Below are positions 1 through 13,700 of a stretch of 64,000 bases of DNA, piece by piece. Both the position numbers and the translations under genes were made by a program. The stretch is from Acridotheres tristis (Eukaryota > Chordata > Aves > Passeriformes > Sturnidae). The notes beneath the pieces are model-generated. The model made no database searches. It was not told the DNA's origin and saw only the letters and a program-made list of their open reading frames with translations. The stretch lies in NCBI GenBank assembly GCA_037013685.1, contig CM072891.1:17708501-17772500 (forward strand). The letters are read 5' to 3'. Position 1 is the stretch's first letter. Each line of letters starts with the position of its first letter.

Positions 1-3000
1 CTAGCAAAAAAGCTAAATGCTGACTTGAAAAACGGCTTAGGACACTGTTGTAAGAGCATAAGGTAATGCAAGTTGAGAACAGCATAGTGTTGCTGCAGTG
101 GGTACCTCAGTCTGGGTTGCTTTTGCTTTTCCTTCTGACTGCTGCCACAGAGGTTAACCAGCAGTGGGAGGGAAGTGCTGCTCAGGGGCAGGTGGTCAGT
201 GAGCCAGGGCCTGACCCTGAGCAGTGAATTAGCAAAGTCACCTTAACTGCAGCATCCCTGGGAGAAGGTCTGTCCCTGCAGTGCCTGTAGTGTCTGTCCT
301 GCTGTACCCGTGTTTGGGGCCTCTGGAGGCTCACTGAGGGTTGAGCTTCTTGATGATATGGAATGTAGCATGCCCGTGTTTGAGTACCCTTGTCAGATAT
401 GCTGAAATGAATAGAGTGGCACATGGGATGTCCTGGGGCAGTGCTGCAGCTGTCTTCTCTCTTTCCCAGCTGCTGCTCCAGGGACAAACTGTTTTCACAT
501 GCCTCATTGCTATCACCAACTGCCTGACCACTCTGAGTCTAACCACTCTCACATGAGCAGCAACCTCTCAGGGGTGCAAGGATGTTTTCTTCATGGTCTT
601 GCATCTCCTCAGACATTTCCACCACTCCTTTTACAGAGTTGTCTTTGTTACCATTAGCTGGTAGTGCTGCAAGCACCAGACATCTGAGAATGACACCAGA
701 GAGTGGATGACTGTGTTCAAAGCCTTATTCCTCTAAAAAATGAGAGTTGATTACACATGTGGGTGTATAAATGATTTGTTTCCTGCTGCAGGTTAACTCC
801 AGCAGTTTGCTGTATCTTTTTTTTTTCTCCCTGCCCCCCCAAGAGACAATCACACTGCAACTTTGTCATGGCTCCATTGAGAAAACAAAGAGAAATCCTT
901 CAGTTCCAATTTTTTTCTGAATGTTTGGAAACCATAAAAAAAATCGAGGAATTTAGGTGTATTCTGCATTTGGTCCAAGTAGGTATATGTTGCCTGCAGG
1001 TAATAGACCTGCATCTTTGTGGAAGGATTGGGGATGAAACAAAATTTTAAGTGCAGTTTCAGTCATTGGGGTAGAAGCACCATGAGAATCAAGGAAGGAG
1101 CACTCAACTGCCTAGAGTAGTCATCTTCCTGAAGGAATTAATTTAATTTAACCTGATAAAAGAATTTATGCAGTGAGGGAAGTCTCTACCATTTCCTGCC
1201 AAGCTTCCTGGGAAGACTAGGAGAAAATAAGTGCTGAAATGACACTCTTCTCTCCATGGGGGAGGGGGCTTATGTCTTCCTAGGGCCTGTTACTATCTTT
1301 CTGTTAAAAACCATCTGTATTAGCTGGCAAATCAGGATTGTTTTAGCTATTCAATTTTCCCTAGTTCCCAGGCGACTTCCTAGTTGCAAACCTATTTGCA
1401 AATCCCCTGTCCATGTGGGATGCAGATGATCTCGTGTGCCCCAGTGTTGATGCAGCAGTCAGCCCCATGCCTGCCATACACCTGATGGCCTGTGGATGTA
1501 GAGACTTCCTAAGTTTGAAGCTTTTCCTTAGGGAAAGTTTGTGGGTGGTTGGGTGATGTGGTTTTTCCTTACATTGTTAATTATTTCAGGGAAATTCCTA
1601 TCTTATTAGTGTTTTCTCCCCAAAAGCAATTCTCTTCCTCTCTGTCTCTTGCCCTCAGAGGCTGGAAGAACACTTATATGTTAGGAAAGCCAGTCTCTGC
1701 TTTAAATGGCCTTAAGCATGTCAGTATTCAGCTCAATTTCCTCTTACAGTGGCTTGCTACAAAATGAGCAGGAATCTCAGGGCATCCCTGGATCAGCTTT
1801 TTTTCTGATGCTCGGGAGGGTTTCATTCCAGACGGGTGAGTTTATGGAGGAGGAGATGTGCACCTCGAGTTTTGAGTACTCTGATAGGAAAGTATTTTTT
1901 CTATCAGTGAATTTTTGCTGATATAATTGAGCTATGCTTAAAGTATGTGGGCATATGTTGTAATGTATGTTCAGTGGCAAAGACACTGAAAATCACTGTC
2001 GTGGGTTGGCCCAAAGGTGCGTGTAGATTGCTGATGTCTGAATCCAGTCTCCCTGTCTCCAGTGGTGTAACAGGAGCTGCTCTGGAAGGAGTTGAGTGGA
2101 AGCTGAGCATCCTAATTCAACATTCCATCTGCTCTGGCTTGACCCTGTGCCTTGCAAATGTGCTGGGTTTCAGGCTGAGAGCTGAACTTGGCTGGCAGCC
2201 TCCAGTCTCAGGTACTGGGGCAGGTGAGGAGCTGCTGTGTGTGTGGCTGAATGCCCATGTCTGCGTGGGAGGGTGCAGCAGTCAGAATTCCTTCAGCAAG
2301 GAACAGAGCTGACTTCAAATTGCCGTTTTTAAAACCTTTGTTTAGTGCAGGTGAGCAGTTCTGTGGGCATTCCATAGTTTATGCTTACCCAGCCCTCCAA
2401 GCATAACTGTGCCAGTTCCCTGAGCTTGGTTTCACAAGCAGAGACCTCATGCAGCCCTCATGGAGGGTCAGCATTTGGTGACTGCCTGAATTGCTGCTTA
2501 TCCCCAAAGGTGCTTTTGCTCTGTAATTATTTGCCACGCATTGTGTCCTCCCCAGCAACGTTCACCACGGTTTTTAAAAGGGAAGATAAGGCGCAGTGGA
2601 CAGATGGGCATCTGGGAGGACTGTTGGTAGAGGGCAGGGGGAGTGGCTTTAGCCCTGGTACTTGCATGCAGCATACTCTCCAGGCAGATCCCACTGTGAT
2701 TGTTGATGAAGTTTCCCTTTTCTTGGCTGGCTCGTTGGAAAACCCTTTTCACTCCAAGTTTTGTTTGGAAAGAGAGACGCCCACACAGATGGCAGCTCTT
2801 CAGTTGTCATTCATGTTGGGATTTTTTATGTTCCTTTTTTGCATTACCCTCAGGTGAAATCCAGGCTTGCCAAAAAAACATATCCCAGATTTAGAAAGAA
2901 ACAAACAGTAAGAATATTCTGCTTCTTCTCTCTAAGCTGGGAATGCAGTGGGCTATCTCATATTTTATCAGTTCACAAGGGATTGTGTTACTTTTTCTTT

Positions 3001-6000
3001 TTGGCTGAGCTTCCATGTAGTTCACTTGTTTGTTTTCCTCAGAAAAAAGGTACAGCTTTCATTAAGGGTGGTTTTGGCTATGTTTTGCACCTTCCTTGAG
3101 ACTGTCTAAGTGGTTCCACTTTTTCCAGACAAGTGCCAGTACTCTGCTTTGAAGTCCTGCTGGTCTCATCTGATAAGGGTTGGGGTGTTTTTTCTTCCTA
3201 AGTAGCTCTCAGAATTGCTGGATTGATAAATAATAAGTGTTTTTAGGTCTTTGAGATATTGTGGCAGAGGGGAAGGGGAGGAGAACAATAGCATTGCTGG
3301 AAAACATGGGTTTGGTATGCTCGTGATTTATGAAACTGAAGTTACAGCCTCTTGCTTGGACCCCTTGCTGAGTTCCAGGATGCTGTGGATGATGCAGTCC
3401 ATAAAGCCTGAGTGGTTTTGCATTGCTCCTGGCCTTCTAGAGAAGAAGCAGAGTTAAGTCACAACTGGCCATTGTGCAGCTGTGATTGGACTTCACTCTC
3501 TAAGTGCCCTGCAGAGGATGCTGCAGGGTCCCACAGCAGGATGCCAGGGTGCAGGAAGATGAGGCTGAGAAAAAAAGGTGAAAATGACAACTTGAAATGG
3601 CAAAGGTTTCAGGTAGGTTTCTAGAATTGTGGCTTGCTGTCCATTTCCTTCTTTATTTATCTAACCCTGCAAAATTGCTGTGACAGGGCTGGTGGTAGGC
3701 TTTGGGAGGCTGGAAAGATGCCAGTACAAGGAGGTGGCTAATGCTTCCTTCCAAGTGTATTAACTCATTCCTGAAATATGCATTTCTTCTAAAAAAAAAT
3801 AATTTCTAGGGTAGCTGTTTTTGGGGCCTTAGTGGTCCTGCTTTGAGTAGAAACGAGGCTGTCCAAGGTTTTTTCAGGTGGTCAGGGCCAGGCACATGCA
3901 TAGCCTTGGATGGTGCTGACAGTGCTGCCTGCCAGCCCCACGTGTTTCCAGACCTCTGTGTTGCATGGTGAGGAGCACACCAAGGAGAAGCATAGACCCC
4001 CACGGATTTAGCAGGTTGCATCTATATGAAAAAGTGGGGTTTTTTTAAAGGATTGACAATCAATCCTTCACTCCTCGTTTTTTGCCCTGGCATAGTGCCG
4101 GCAGCCCAGGTGTGGTGGCTGGGCTTGTCCCACATCCAGGTGGAAGCTGTGAGAGCTTTGGAGTGGGGAGGATCAGGGGGTGAAACAATGTATGGTGTGA
4201 GCACCAGCAGCTGCCAAAACCCCTGTGCCAGTTTTCTACTTAAATGCAGTCCTGGATTAAACCGAGTAAAAACCAGGTTTATGGGAGCCAGGATAAATGG
4301 CTCGACCATGGTGATTTTCTTTTTGGTCATTATTTCCTAGCATGCAATTGCTGTAATTCTTCTGTGATACTTTTATCATTCTTGATTTCTGAAAGTATGT
4401 TTTCCTTTTTTTATTCTTTTCCTGAGGGTTTTGGCCAGTGTTTTCCAAAGCTATTGTGGTGGGTATTTCCCCTTCTCTCTCAGAAGCAGCTTTCAGTTTG
4501 GAATGAATAGCTCAGCATTGTTCACATTGTATTCCACTTTTATGGGCTTTTTTTTCCACTTTTGACTTTGACAAAAGGGGAAAGCAGTCTCCTGAATATT
4601 TCTGTAGTCTTTTGGGTCACTTTGCAAAAAATACTCCTTTCCTGTTATAGAAGGCCTCATATTCAAAGCTCCAGGCAGGAAGGCTGTTTGCAGCATTCAC
4701 ACTGGAGTTTCTGAAAGCATGGTTCTTGCAAAGCTTTTACTTGATTTTGGCCAGTTTCAGTTAAGATTGTGCTGAATTCACCTTTGAGTAGGACTTCATA
4801 ACCTTGTCAGAGTTAACTTTTGTTGAAGTATTTCTAGTGACATAACCTGTTACAACTGGTTTCTACAGAGCATCCCACATGTTAAACCTGTTGCACTCTT
4901 CCAGATCAATGCCAGTTTTCAAACTCCCCCAATTCCCTGCAGAAATAGCAGGATATTAATAGCATCTTTATGCATATGTGTTTACCAGGCTTTACGTAGC
5001 TTCTCACCAAAGTGTCTCTTTACCTGCATTGCACTCAAAAGCTGAACCCTGTGGTCAGCATGATGTATATCTGCAAACCTCCCTCGGTTTGTTCAGAGCA
5101 TGATGATCTGGCTATGCAAACACTTAAATTTGCTTCCCTAATTTAAAATTAGTTGCAATAAAGAATTTATCCACTCAGGTTCTTACGGAACTAAATACTG
5201 TTTATTTGAGGTGGGGGTTGATTTGCGTTTTTGGGTTTTCCCCCTTCCACTGCCACAGCGGTGAACAGCTGTGGGTTACATCAGCCCAGGTCTATGGTAC
5301 TTGTAGCATAGCAGTGATGTTTCCTAGGATGTGTCTGACTTCTTCTCCTCTCTTCTAATGATCATTGGTCTTGTTGAGTGGGCACAAGGTCTCCTGGCCT
5401 GTTGGGTCCTGGGAGTCTGCTGATGCAGCAGTGAGAGAGCTGAGCTGTGGTGAGCCAGCTGCAGGGACAGGATGTGAGGCACCAACCACAGCAAGTCACT
5501 ACCATCTTCTCAGCTGCCACTCGTTACCATGACCTTGCAGCGTTTGCAGTGTGTGATCTGATGCTCAGAGATAGGTTTCCTGACTGGTAACTGCCTGAAC
5601 ATGCAATGCCAGGACTTGTTGCAGCTGACCAGCCAAGCTGGATATGCTCTGACAAACGATGTGCTCCTTTGGCTGCAGTTTGTTTTAAGATGGGGGGGAG
5701 GAAAGAGGGTGCAGGGAGAGAATGGGGCACATGTAGAGGTTAGTAACCTCAAGTCCTTGTTCTCTTTCATCCTTTGAATTAGCTTTCCCCCCTAATGTAA
5801 CAACAGAATTTTGTAATAAAATCCACATGGGAGAAACCAGTGGTGCGTTTTCTAGTCAAAACAGCCTCCATTTCATCTGACTATTCGAATGGCCGTAGAG
5901 AAGTGTTTGGATCAAGAGACTAGATGCTGAATGCATGCTGAACTAATTAGTTTCTCCCCTTTAATGATGTAATGATGATGCTATTAGAGAAACCACAAAA

Positions 6001-7667
6001 GAAGAACATTTCTCAGAGCATCTCTTCTGAGTTCATGTGTATAAACTGCAAACTCAAGTCCTTTTAATCTCAGTTAAAACCGTTGGGCTTTTTTGGGAGA
6101 TGCTTTTTCTTGATTGGATTTTGTGGTGGGACGGCAATATGTGCTTGCTGCTGGCAGTGGGTTGGTCTCAAAGCAGAGGAGCTTGTCCTCTTTTTTTCAG
6201 CCCTTTTCCTCTTTTCAAGTCATGCCATGCTGTATCAGCCCCTCTGAGGAGATTGGTGATGGGTGTGGAGGGATAATATTTCTCTTGAAAACAATGTTGA
6301 AGTATGAAGTACAAAGAAACATTTTCTTCAAAACTGTTTCCTTATATTCACCTGAAGTAATACTCCAAGCATGATGATGACTTTTATTTCCATAGGAAAA
6401 GATGCACTTTCTTGCTATCTTCAATTCAGTTTCACATAAGGGTTGCTTGAAGCAGCTGTTCCTTTGGCTCTTTTCAGATACCAGCCAAAAATATTGGTGT
6501 TCAGCCATCAGAAGGCTTTATGTGTAGGTTAAATGAAGGGGTAATTTACTGAAGGACCTAACCCTGGCACTGCAGCATCCCTTAGGTAGGTGTAGTCATC
6601 ATTACCTAAAAATGCCTAAGGTATAGTAAGAACTTGATGATGCCCCTCCTTGAAAAATCTGGTTAGAATTAGAGGTCAATTGAAAAAATGTATTTTTCAG
6701 AAGGACTCATATTTGATATTTTGAATATTGTTTCTGAGTGAAAATGCTGTTTCCTTCTCTTTCTGCCACTGAAAGGGAGATCCCCTTCAGGCATTCAAGG
6801 CAAGAGGGCCAGTAGGTATCTCCATGCTGCAGTAGTTTCTCTCTTTTTGCCTGGTGTATTAAAATCCCTCTAGATAGGCTGGGTTGTGTTTAAATTAGCT
6901 TATCCTCTACCTTAACTACAAAGCTCTCTTGAATATTTTTTACTGTTAGTGTTGAGAGAGAACGCTCCTGTAAGTAGCCTGATGCCAAGGCTATTGGTAT
7001 ATTAATTATAGGTAAAAAGAAAAAATGAAAAATGGAAAAAAACCTCTTTGGACTGTGTGCTTGAGCTTTCTAGCCTTGGAGGTTTGGCAGGCATGTTGTG
7101 AAAGAGACTCCTGTTTTCCTGATGGAAACCCTTTGAATTAAACTTTCTTGGAGTCAGGGGACTTTGTATGTCTGTCTACGTATGGAAAAGCCTGCGAGCG
7201 TACTCATCTTGGTGTCTGTGGAAAAACCAGCTGCTGTGTCTGCTTGTGAGTGTTTGTCTTGGGGATCTGCCTGCAAAGCTGTTTTTTCCATTGCTTGAGC
7301 AGAATATCAGGCTTGGCACGCTTTGTGATGTGAAGTGATACAGATAGGGTTGGCAGCTGGCACACTTTTTAAAGAGCCTGTTATTATAATCTTGCCATAA
7401 CTCATTAATTATGCTGTTGAGGTAATGATAGTGGTATACTAGTCTAGCTAAAGCAACTCCTATACAAACCAAGGTTCATTTTGGTTCTGTCCTTCCAGTT
7501 TGGCATGCTGCAAAGGTACAAGACAGTTCTGTTCTTCTGTGCTTCCTCACTCATGTATGTATTGGTATCTGTGGTAAAATAATCCCCTGCTGTTCCTAAC
7601 CAGGTTGCAAGAGCCACAAGAACGATGCATGGGAAAACAGACTTGGTGTTAATAATTTAGCACCTAG
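1..7667. other. Non-coding upstream flank or 5' intron; nothing recognised
   Basis: I see no open frame with family motifs, splice pairing or coding composition here; short open stretches are what chance gives. No RNA gene or clear repeat family was recognised. It is either intergenic or part of a 5' UTR intron of the TBC gene. Confidence 0.5.
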
Positions 7668-7764
7668 ATCATAGAATCAGAGTGGTTTGGGTTGGAAGAG
7701 ACCTTAAAGATCACCTCACTCAACTCCCCTGCCATAAGCAGGAACACCTTCCACTAGACCAGAT
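7668..7764 (-). repeat. CR1 LINE 3'-end fragment, antisense
   Basis: Starts ATCATAGAATCA and continues with GGTTTGGGTTGGAAGAGACC, then a form of CCTGCCATGGGCAGG and ACACCTTCCACTAGACCAG. This is the reverse complement of the avian CR1 3' terminus. It is 5'-truncated, as is usual for CR1, and carries no coding part. Confidence 0.9.
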
Positions 7765-10700
7765 ATAAGATGCCTAATGTTTTCTTAATGGTTGCAGTTG
7801 TACACATGAAAATATGATTTATCTATTTATAAGAACACCCTGCAAAAGGTATACACTGTGAATTTTTACCTATGTAAAGCTTCACTTATAGATGTAGCTG
7901 TTCGTAATTATAGCTAAGTATGAGTATATCTAATGAAGGATTAGATATTGGACAGCACTTGAAAGGTCACAGTGGTTGTGCTTACTGAGAACTCCATAGA
8001 GCTGCATTGATCTGTAAATTGGACAATCGCATCCTTTTTTGTGGAAATGTGACTAACAAAGAGAAGTCTTTAGATTAATTTCAGTTACATATTGTTTTCC
8101 TTTCAAATCTAGAATTTCAGTTTATGAAAGTAGCAGGGAAACAGAGGCTTATTGGGTGTTCTTGAGAGGATTTTTGGGATACCCTTTGGAGTAAAGAGGC
8201 GAGGAGCTGTCAGCTTTCCCCATTTGCTGAGCTTGTCCCCTGGTGTGCTGTTGTCTACAGAGCAGATGCTGGAGGGCACCAGCTCCGTGCAAGCTCTGCA
8301 CTAAAAGGCTCTGCTGGTCTGAGGTAAGTGTAATTGCTGTGTCTCTTTCCTGGGGGCTGAGCTATTCACCTTCCCTGCAAATGAAGAGGAAAAAAAATCA
8401 GCTGTATTAGCAGATCAAAAAAGAGCAGTCTGCTGGCCTTCCTAATGCACAGGTCACACCATGCCCAGAGCTGGGCTTTTTGTTAAGAGCAGCTCAAATA
8501 AGAAAAGCAAGCAAACCTCGGAACAAAACAGAAACCAAAACTAACAAAGGAAGCATCTGCTCTTCAGATGAACTGATATAGGTGAGGGAGGAAAAAACAA
8601 GTCATCAGAGACTTCCAAAGGCTTGCTGCTTTGGCCAGGAATCTGCAGCTCAGAGATGGCAGGCACTTTATAGTGTGATGGTGATGCAGATGGTTCTGTG
8701 GTGCTGTCCTAGGCAAAAGCAAGCTGGGTGATGAGAAGTGGCTGATGGTGCAGGAAGGCCAAGACTCTGGTCTTGCTCTGTTTAGAGGAGTTGAGATGTG
8801 CCTCTCCAGGGCAGCTGTGGTTCTCTTCACTGTGTTTTTCGTGGAATGAGAGGTATTGTGGGAAGGAAGGAAGGAAACTGTCCCAGCAATGTCCTCTGTT
8901 TTCACTTTGCATGGTAAAGCAGAGTGTGGTGCTGGTTTGTGGCAGGGCTGAGGGACTTGTTTGGCCACTCTGAATGAGCATCTCTCCATGGCAACAGGAG
9001 AGAAGCCCTGGTCTGCAGGGCACTTGAGGCTGGGGTGGGTTGGTTCATTTGAAAGTTTGGCACAAGGCAGCAATGCTTAGGTTACTGTATTTATTGCCAT
9101 AGCATTTGTAATACTGGGTTAAAGATGCATTCCTGCAAGCACATGAGCAGGAGGATTGTTTGTTCTGGTTGCTCTCCTAGTTGTCAGAAGCCCAACTGGT
9201 TCGAGGTGAGAGAAGAAAGAAGAGAAAGGGTTGTTTCAGCTGGATGCCAAATACAAAGAGGGGGTATAATGTGCCCACAGGCTGCATCGTCGGCACATAA
9301 ACCTAGTGAACAGGAGAGAGGACAGACTGCTTGTATTGGCACTGCTGTCAGCTCTCATTTTCTCACAGCTGGGGGACCATGAATGCACAGACCCCATTGA
9401 TGGGATGTCCTGGTTTTAACCTTCTCAGCTGAGGGATTTGTTGGCCCCAAAGCATAATATGTTTCTGTGTGCACCTTTCCAGTAGCAAAGGGTTTCACAC
9501 TCTTTGTTGAGTGGTCCCTAGCAGCCCCAGAGCTGGTTAGTTGCTCATATTGCTCATCTGCACCTCTCTGTGGAGCGAGAGATGACTGGCCCACAGTTTC
9601 TAATTGTGATCATCACTCTCATTTTTACTGCCTGCAATGTCCACAGAGCTCAGTTTTTTATTTAACCAGCAACTGGTGGAGAATCCTCATGATATTTTGA
9701 TGACTTATCTTAGTTCCCTAAAATTCTTGGCTTCTTCTAGTCAGAAATGAGTAACTTGGTGTGAGAGTACTTCAGTGCTTTTAGTGTGCATGAACACTTG
9801 AAGCAGCTGCCTAGGATGGAAAGCACAAGAGGAGCACAAAAAATCAGAAGCATTTTGTCAGCCTGGTTGGAAAGTAGCTACAGCAGTGAGCAAATGCTTC
9901 CTTTTATGTGCACATGCAGTGTCTGACATCCAGGCAGAATGCTGACAAGCTGCTGTGGCTTGGAGGACAAGTTGAATGATCTGCTTAAAGTCCTTATGAT
10001 TTCCTCTCTCAAAGCAGAAGTGAGTAAAAAAACGCTCAGAAGAAGGGGCCTGTCTGATTTTGTTGCTGTTAATTTATTCTGGAGGGTTGGTTACCACAAG
10101 GAGAAGGATCTCTACTCCGTTACTGGTTTTGGATCTGCTCTTGGTTCAAGGAGATAGAGGTGTCCTCTGTGTGAGCCATTAACCTGTTTCCTTGCATTCA
10201 TGCATCTTATGACAGAGCAGCCTTAGAGTCGGGTGGATCAGCTTCCTCCCTGCCGTGAATGTTTCCACTCCTAATTAAATACATTTTTGTTTTGGAGGCA
10301 AAACACACCCAAAGATACCCTGGCAGGTTTCTTTGTGCCAGGTTTTGACTCGGATACTTAGTGAAACAGAGGAACAGCTTGAAAACAGTGCCCTGGTCCT
10401 TCAGCTGCCTGAGGAGAAGTGCAAGAGTGAAGTGGCTTAAAGCTCCTTCAGTTCAGCAGTGTGCACAGCACTGCCTTCCTGTTCCTTGTGAGTGCACTGA
10501 TTTTCACAGCCTTCCAGCATGAGCTAGCAGTGAATGGCTTTGGGAGGGTTTGGTGTGCACGGGAAAGCTGTGGTGTAGAGAGGTGATCTTGCTGTGCCTT
10601 CCTGGAAGTTTGTCACGTCTGGTGGCACAAGAGGTTTGTAAGCACGATCTGCTTGTTGCAGCATCTAAGATTGCAGTGGTCTGTGTGGCAGGGATGTCCA

Positions 10701-13700
10701 AGCAGATGGAGATGTCTCTTGCCCTCAGATTTCCTCTACGAAGTTTGTGGCCCATTAATCATGAGGGTGTGTCTTTTCTAACGGGCTGATGGTTGTAGAT
10801 GCTGGATAAATACTGTGCCACTCGTTGGGGATCTCTGTCCTGGAGTTTGAGCTGCCTTTTGGTAGATGAAGGGTTGCACTTGTTCTTGTCTGTTTGAATA
10901 CTTGCAACTTCTGTTTGAGAGTGTCACATTGTGGAGAAGACACGACATGCTGTGTCTCACTGCTTGGGGCTCTGCACTAGAGAAAAGATTTCCCCTCTGA
11001 ATCCTCTGTCCAGGAAAGATGTTCCCTGCAAGAGCAGCTGGAAGTATCTGTGATGCCCTCTTGGTCTGCTTGTATTTCAGAGCCCTGTCAGAGGCAGTCT
11101 CTTGAGATGCCAGGTCAAAGAATTTAAATGGTGGAGCCCAAATCTCTTCCAGCTTTGCTGTAATGCCCATGTGTGGTAGCTTGAGAGTGGAAGACCAGCC
11201 ACACTGGCTGCAGCCAAGGTCCAGATTGGCCAGTATCCCCTCCCCTGGTGACAACCAGAGTGCATCCTCAGGGAAGGAGGAGTCTCGAGGCTTAACAGCT
11301 ACACCACTGTTGTCCTCCTGCAGTTTCCACGGGACTTTGCAGACACCTTGTATAACTTGCTCTGAGTAGCACAACATGCCGCAACACAATTGTGTTGGAA
11401 GAAGTATTTCCTCCTTCTGGTTAACTTTTTTTATCTGCTGTTTCATGGTCTTTCACTATGAAGAGTTTATTTTTGTTCCTAACATGGTTTGCATGACACC
11501 AGTGAGTCCTGCAGGTTGTTTGTTTTCTTGCCTCAGTACATAGGTACCTTTTCTTGTAGTGCCCGCAGCTTAATATTTCATGATGATCCACTGTCTGCTT
11601 TGACTGTGCTGCTCTGGAGTCTGAATTCAGGCAAATGCTTTGTAGATGCTTTGAAGGGGATTAGAACTGACCTCTAATTGAAGGGAAAATGGAATAATGT
11701 CAGATTTAGTTGCAAAAGCATTCTGTGCTTCTAGCTGGAAGAGTTTTGAACATACTGAAGAGAAGGAATTTAGAAACATGCCTACATGATCCCACATCTA
11801 TTACTCAGCAGGCATTTTTGTTGCACATCTTGCATTTATTTTCTTGCTAAAAGTTTAGGCAATTTATCAGTGTTGCCATTCTGTAACTGGACACCCCTTT
11901 GCACCGTCTGCCTCTCCAGCCAAAACGGAGTGAGAGTGATGTTAGCGAACGGCATGATCTCAGCAATTCATCTAGACAAAGACAGAAGTTGGCTGCTCTC
12001 TCCATTTATTCACTTAGTTTAAAGTACTAAAAGCCACAAATGGACTCATTTCAGTTTTCCAAATGCTGTGATAAGAAAATAACCAGCCCTGTTTCCTAAA
12101 TTTTTCCAGAGCTGATGTTCATGCACATAGGAAAATCCAACACATCCAAAGCCAACTCACAGGTTCCTATACTTGAGCACTGCTGCTTGAGATGGCTTGA
12201 TGGAAATAATGGTGCATCCAGCAAATTGATCATCATGTTCCACAATAGATAGTACACTTAACAGCAGCTTAACTTGCTATGTTGATCCCCCCTCAGCAAA
12301 GATTTATATTTGAATGTGTGTAGATTTCTGTGTTGTGAATATTGCTTGGTATTTGGGGACAACGGGAAAGCTTTGTCGGTTCTTGTTCTGGGTGAGGTGA
12401 GGAAGGGAGCAGGCCAGAAGTCAAGCCTTCAGATTTATGCTTCTCTGCTAAGCATTGTGTTTTTTCTCTGCTGTTCACACTGGAGGATTGGAGATCCATC
12501 AACACCAGTAGAGTAAAAACTGTGTGGTAACTCGTTCTCGTGAAACTTTCTCTCGTGTGTCTTGGTTTCTCTTACCAATGGGATTTCTTTGAAACTTTCT
12601 CTCCATCTTCTGGTGCCTGTTCCTGTGTCAGATTGAGAAGGGCCTTTGTCAATGGCAAGGGCTCGCAAGCACTAGGATGGCTAATTGATAAGTCTGAGCA
12701 GAGGAAATAGCTTCCTGCCTCATCAGATGCTGATGGCTTGGCAGGACATTTCCTCTCCTTCTGCTTTTTGGGTGGTCCCACAGTACCTGTTGTAGTTTCC
12801 TCTGAGATTTGTGCATGCAGGATTTGTTCTTCACCTGTGACCAGAATGTCACTGGTGTTTCTTTAGGAATAACAGCAGCAGAACCAGATAGCTGTCATCT
12901 GCTCTCCAAAAAGCGTTTGGTTGCTATTTTCTCTTATGCTACAGCGAAGCACAGCAGACTTCTGTCTTTTGCCCAAATGCAAGCAGCTTTCTTTGGTCTT
13001 TTGTGTTCCTGGAGAACCTTGTGGTAAGCAAAATTCTGCTGTTCAAGTTGAGTTGTGCCATGGGAAGAAGGGAGGAGCAGAGCCTGGACCAAAGGTGACA
13101 GATGCTATGCCTTGAACAAAGTGACTTGCCACAGTGCAGCTGGCATCAGTGGTCGTGGGAGCTAAACTTGTGTGGGGCTTGGTGTGCCCGTGTGTCCTTT
13201 CCATCTCAGATGAAACTTGGCACCGTCTGGCTTTGCAAAGCAGAGGAAGATGCTATTGGAGAACTTAGTCCTGACCCTCTGCCTTCTGGCTGGAGCAGAG
13301 CCTGCAGAGTGCCAGCCTTTGTCAATCTCAGTCAAGGGGCTGCTGTCCCCCAAGGTGCAGGGGATGGAGAAGCCTTGCAGCAGGTGGGGAGCAGGGAGCA
13401 TCTGTGGCTGTGTAGTGTTCTGTGCCCACGTGGCAGAGAGTGTCTGTCAAGGCATGGGTTTACAAACAGAGGAGCTCATTAGTTAGAGCAGCCCGATGGT
13501 GTGGCAGAAGGCCCGGGCTTGGGTAAGCTTTTGGGCTGCTACTCGAAGGAGGAGGCAATTGCTGAAACATTCATAAACTTGACTGTGAGCAGACTTCCCA
13601 GTTGCCTCATCCTTAGTGGAGACAAGGGAGTGCAGCCAGGAGCTGCTGTACTCATCCCAGGAGAGATGGCAGGGAGCAGCAGGCTCCAGAGTTAATTATC

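Noticed and set aside
8564..9073. 169-codon open frame on the minus strand
   Set aside because: Low-complexity Ser/Pro/His content without any recognisable family; a chance open frame.
9412..9450. TGTCCTGGTTTTAACC, similar to the start of some avian LTRs
   Set aside because: The match covers only the first dozen or so bases; no LTR body, poly(A) signal or target duplication follows.
10778..11446. 222-codon open frame on the minus strand
   Set aside because: It is the longest open frame outside the gene, but shows no domain, no repeat-protein match I know and no splice context. A frame of this length is within chance for 64 kb read six ways.
13217..13486. Open frame with a short hydrophobic stretch resembling a signal peptide
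   Set aside because: The hydrophobic segment is short, no mature domain follows, and no splice signals support a gene.
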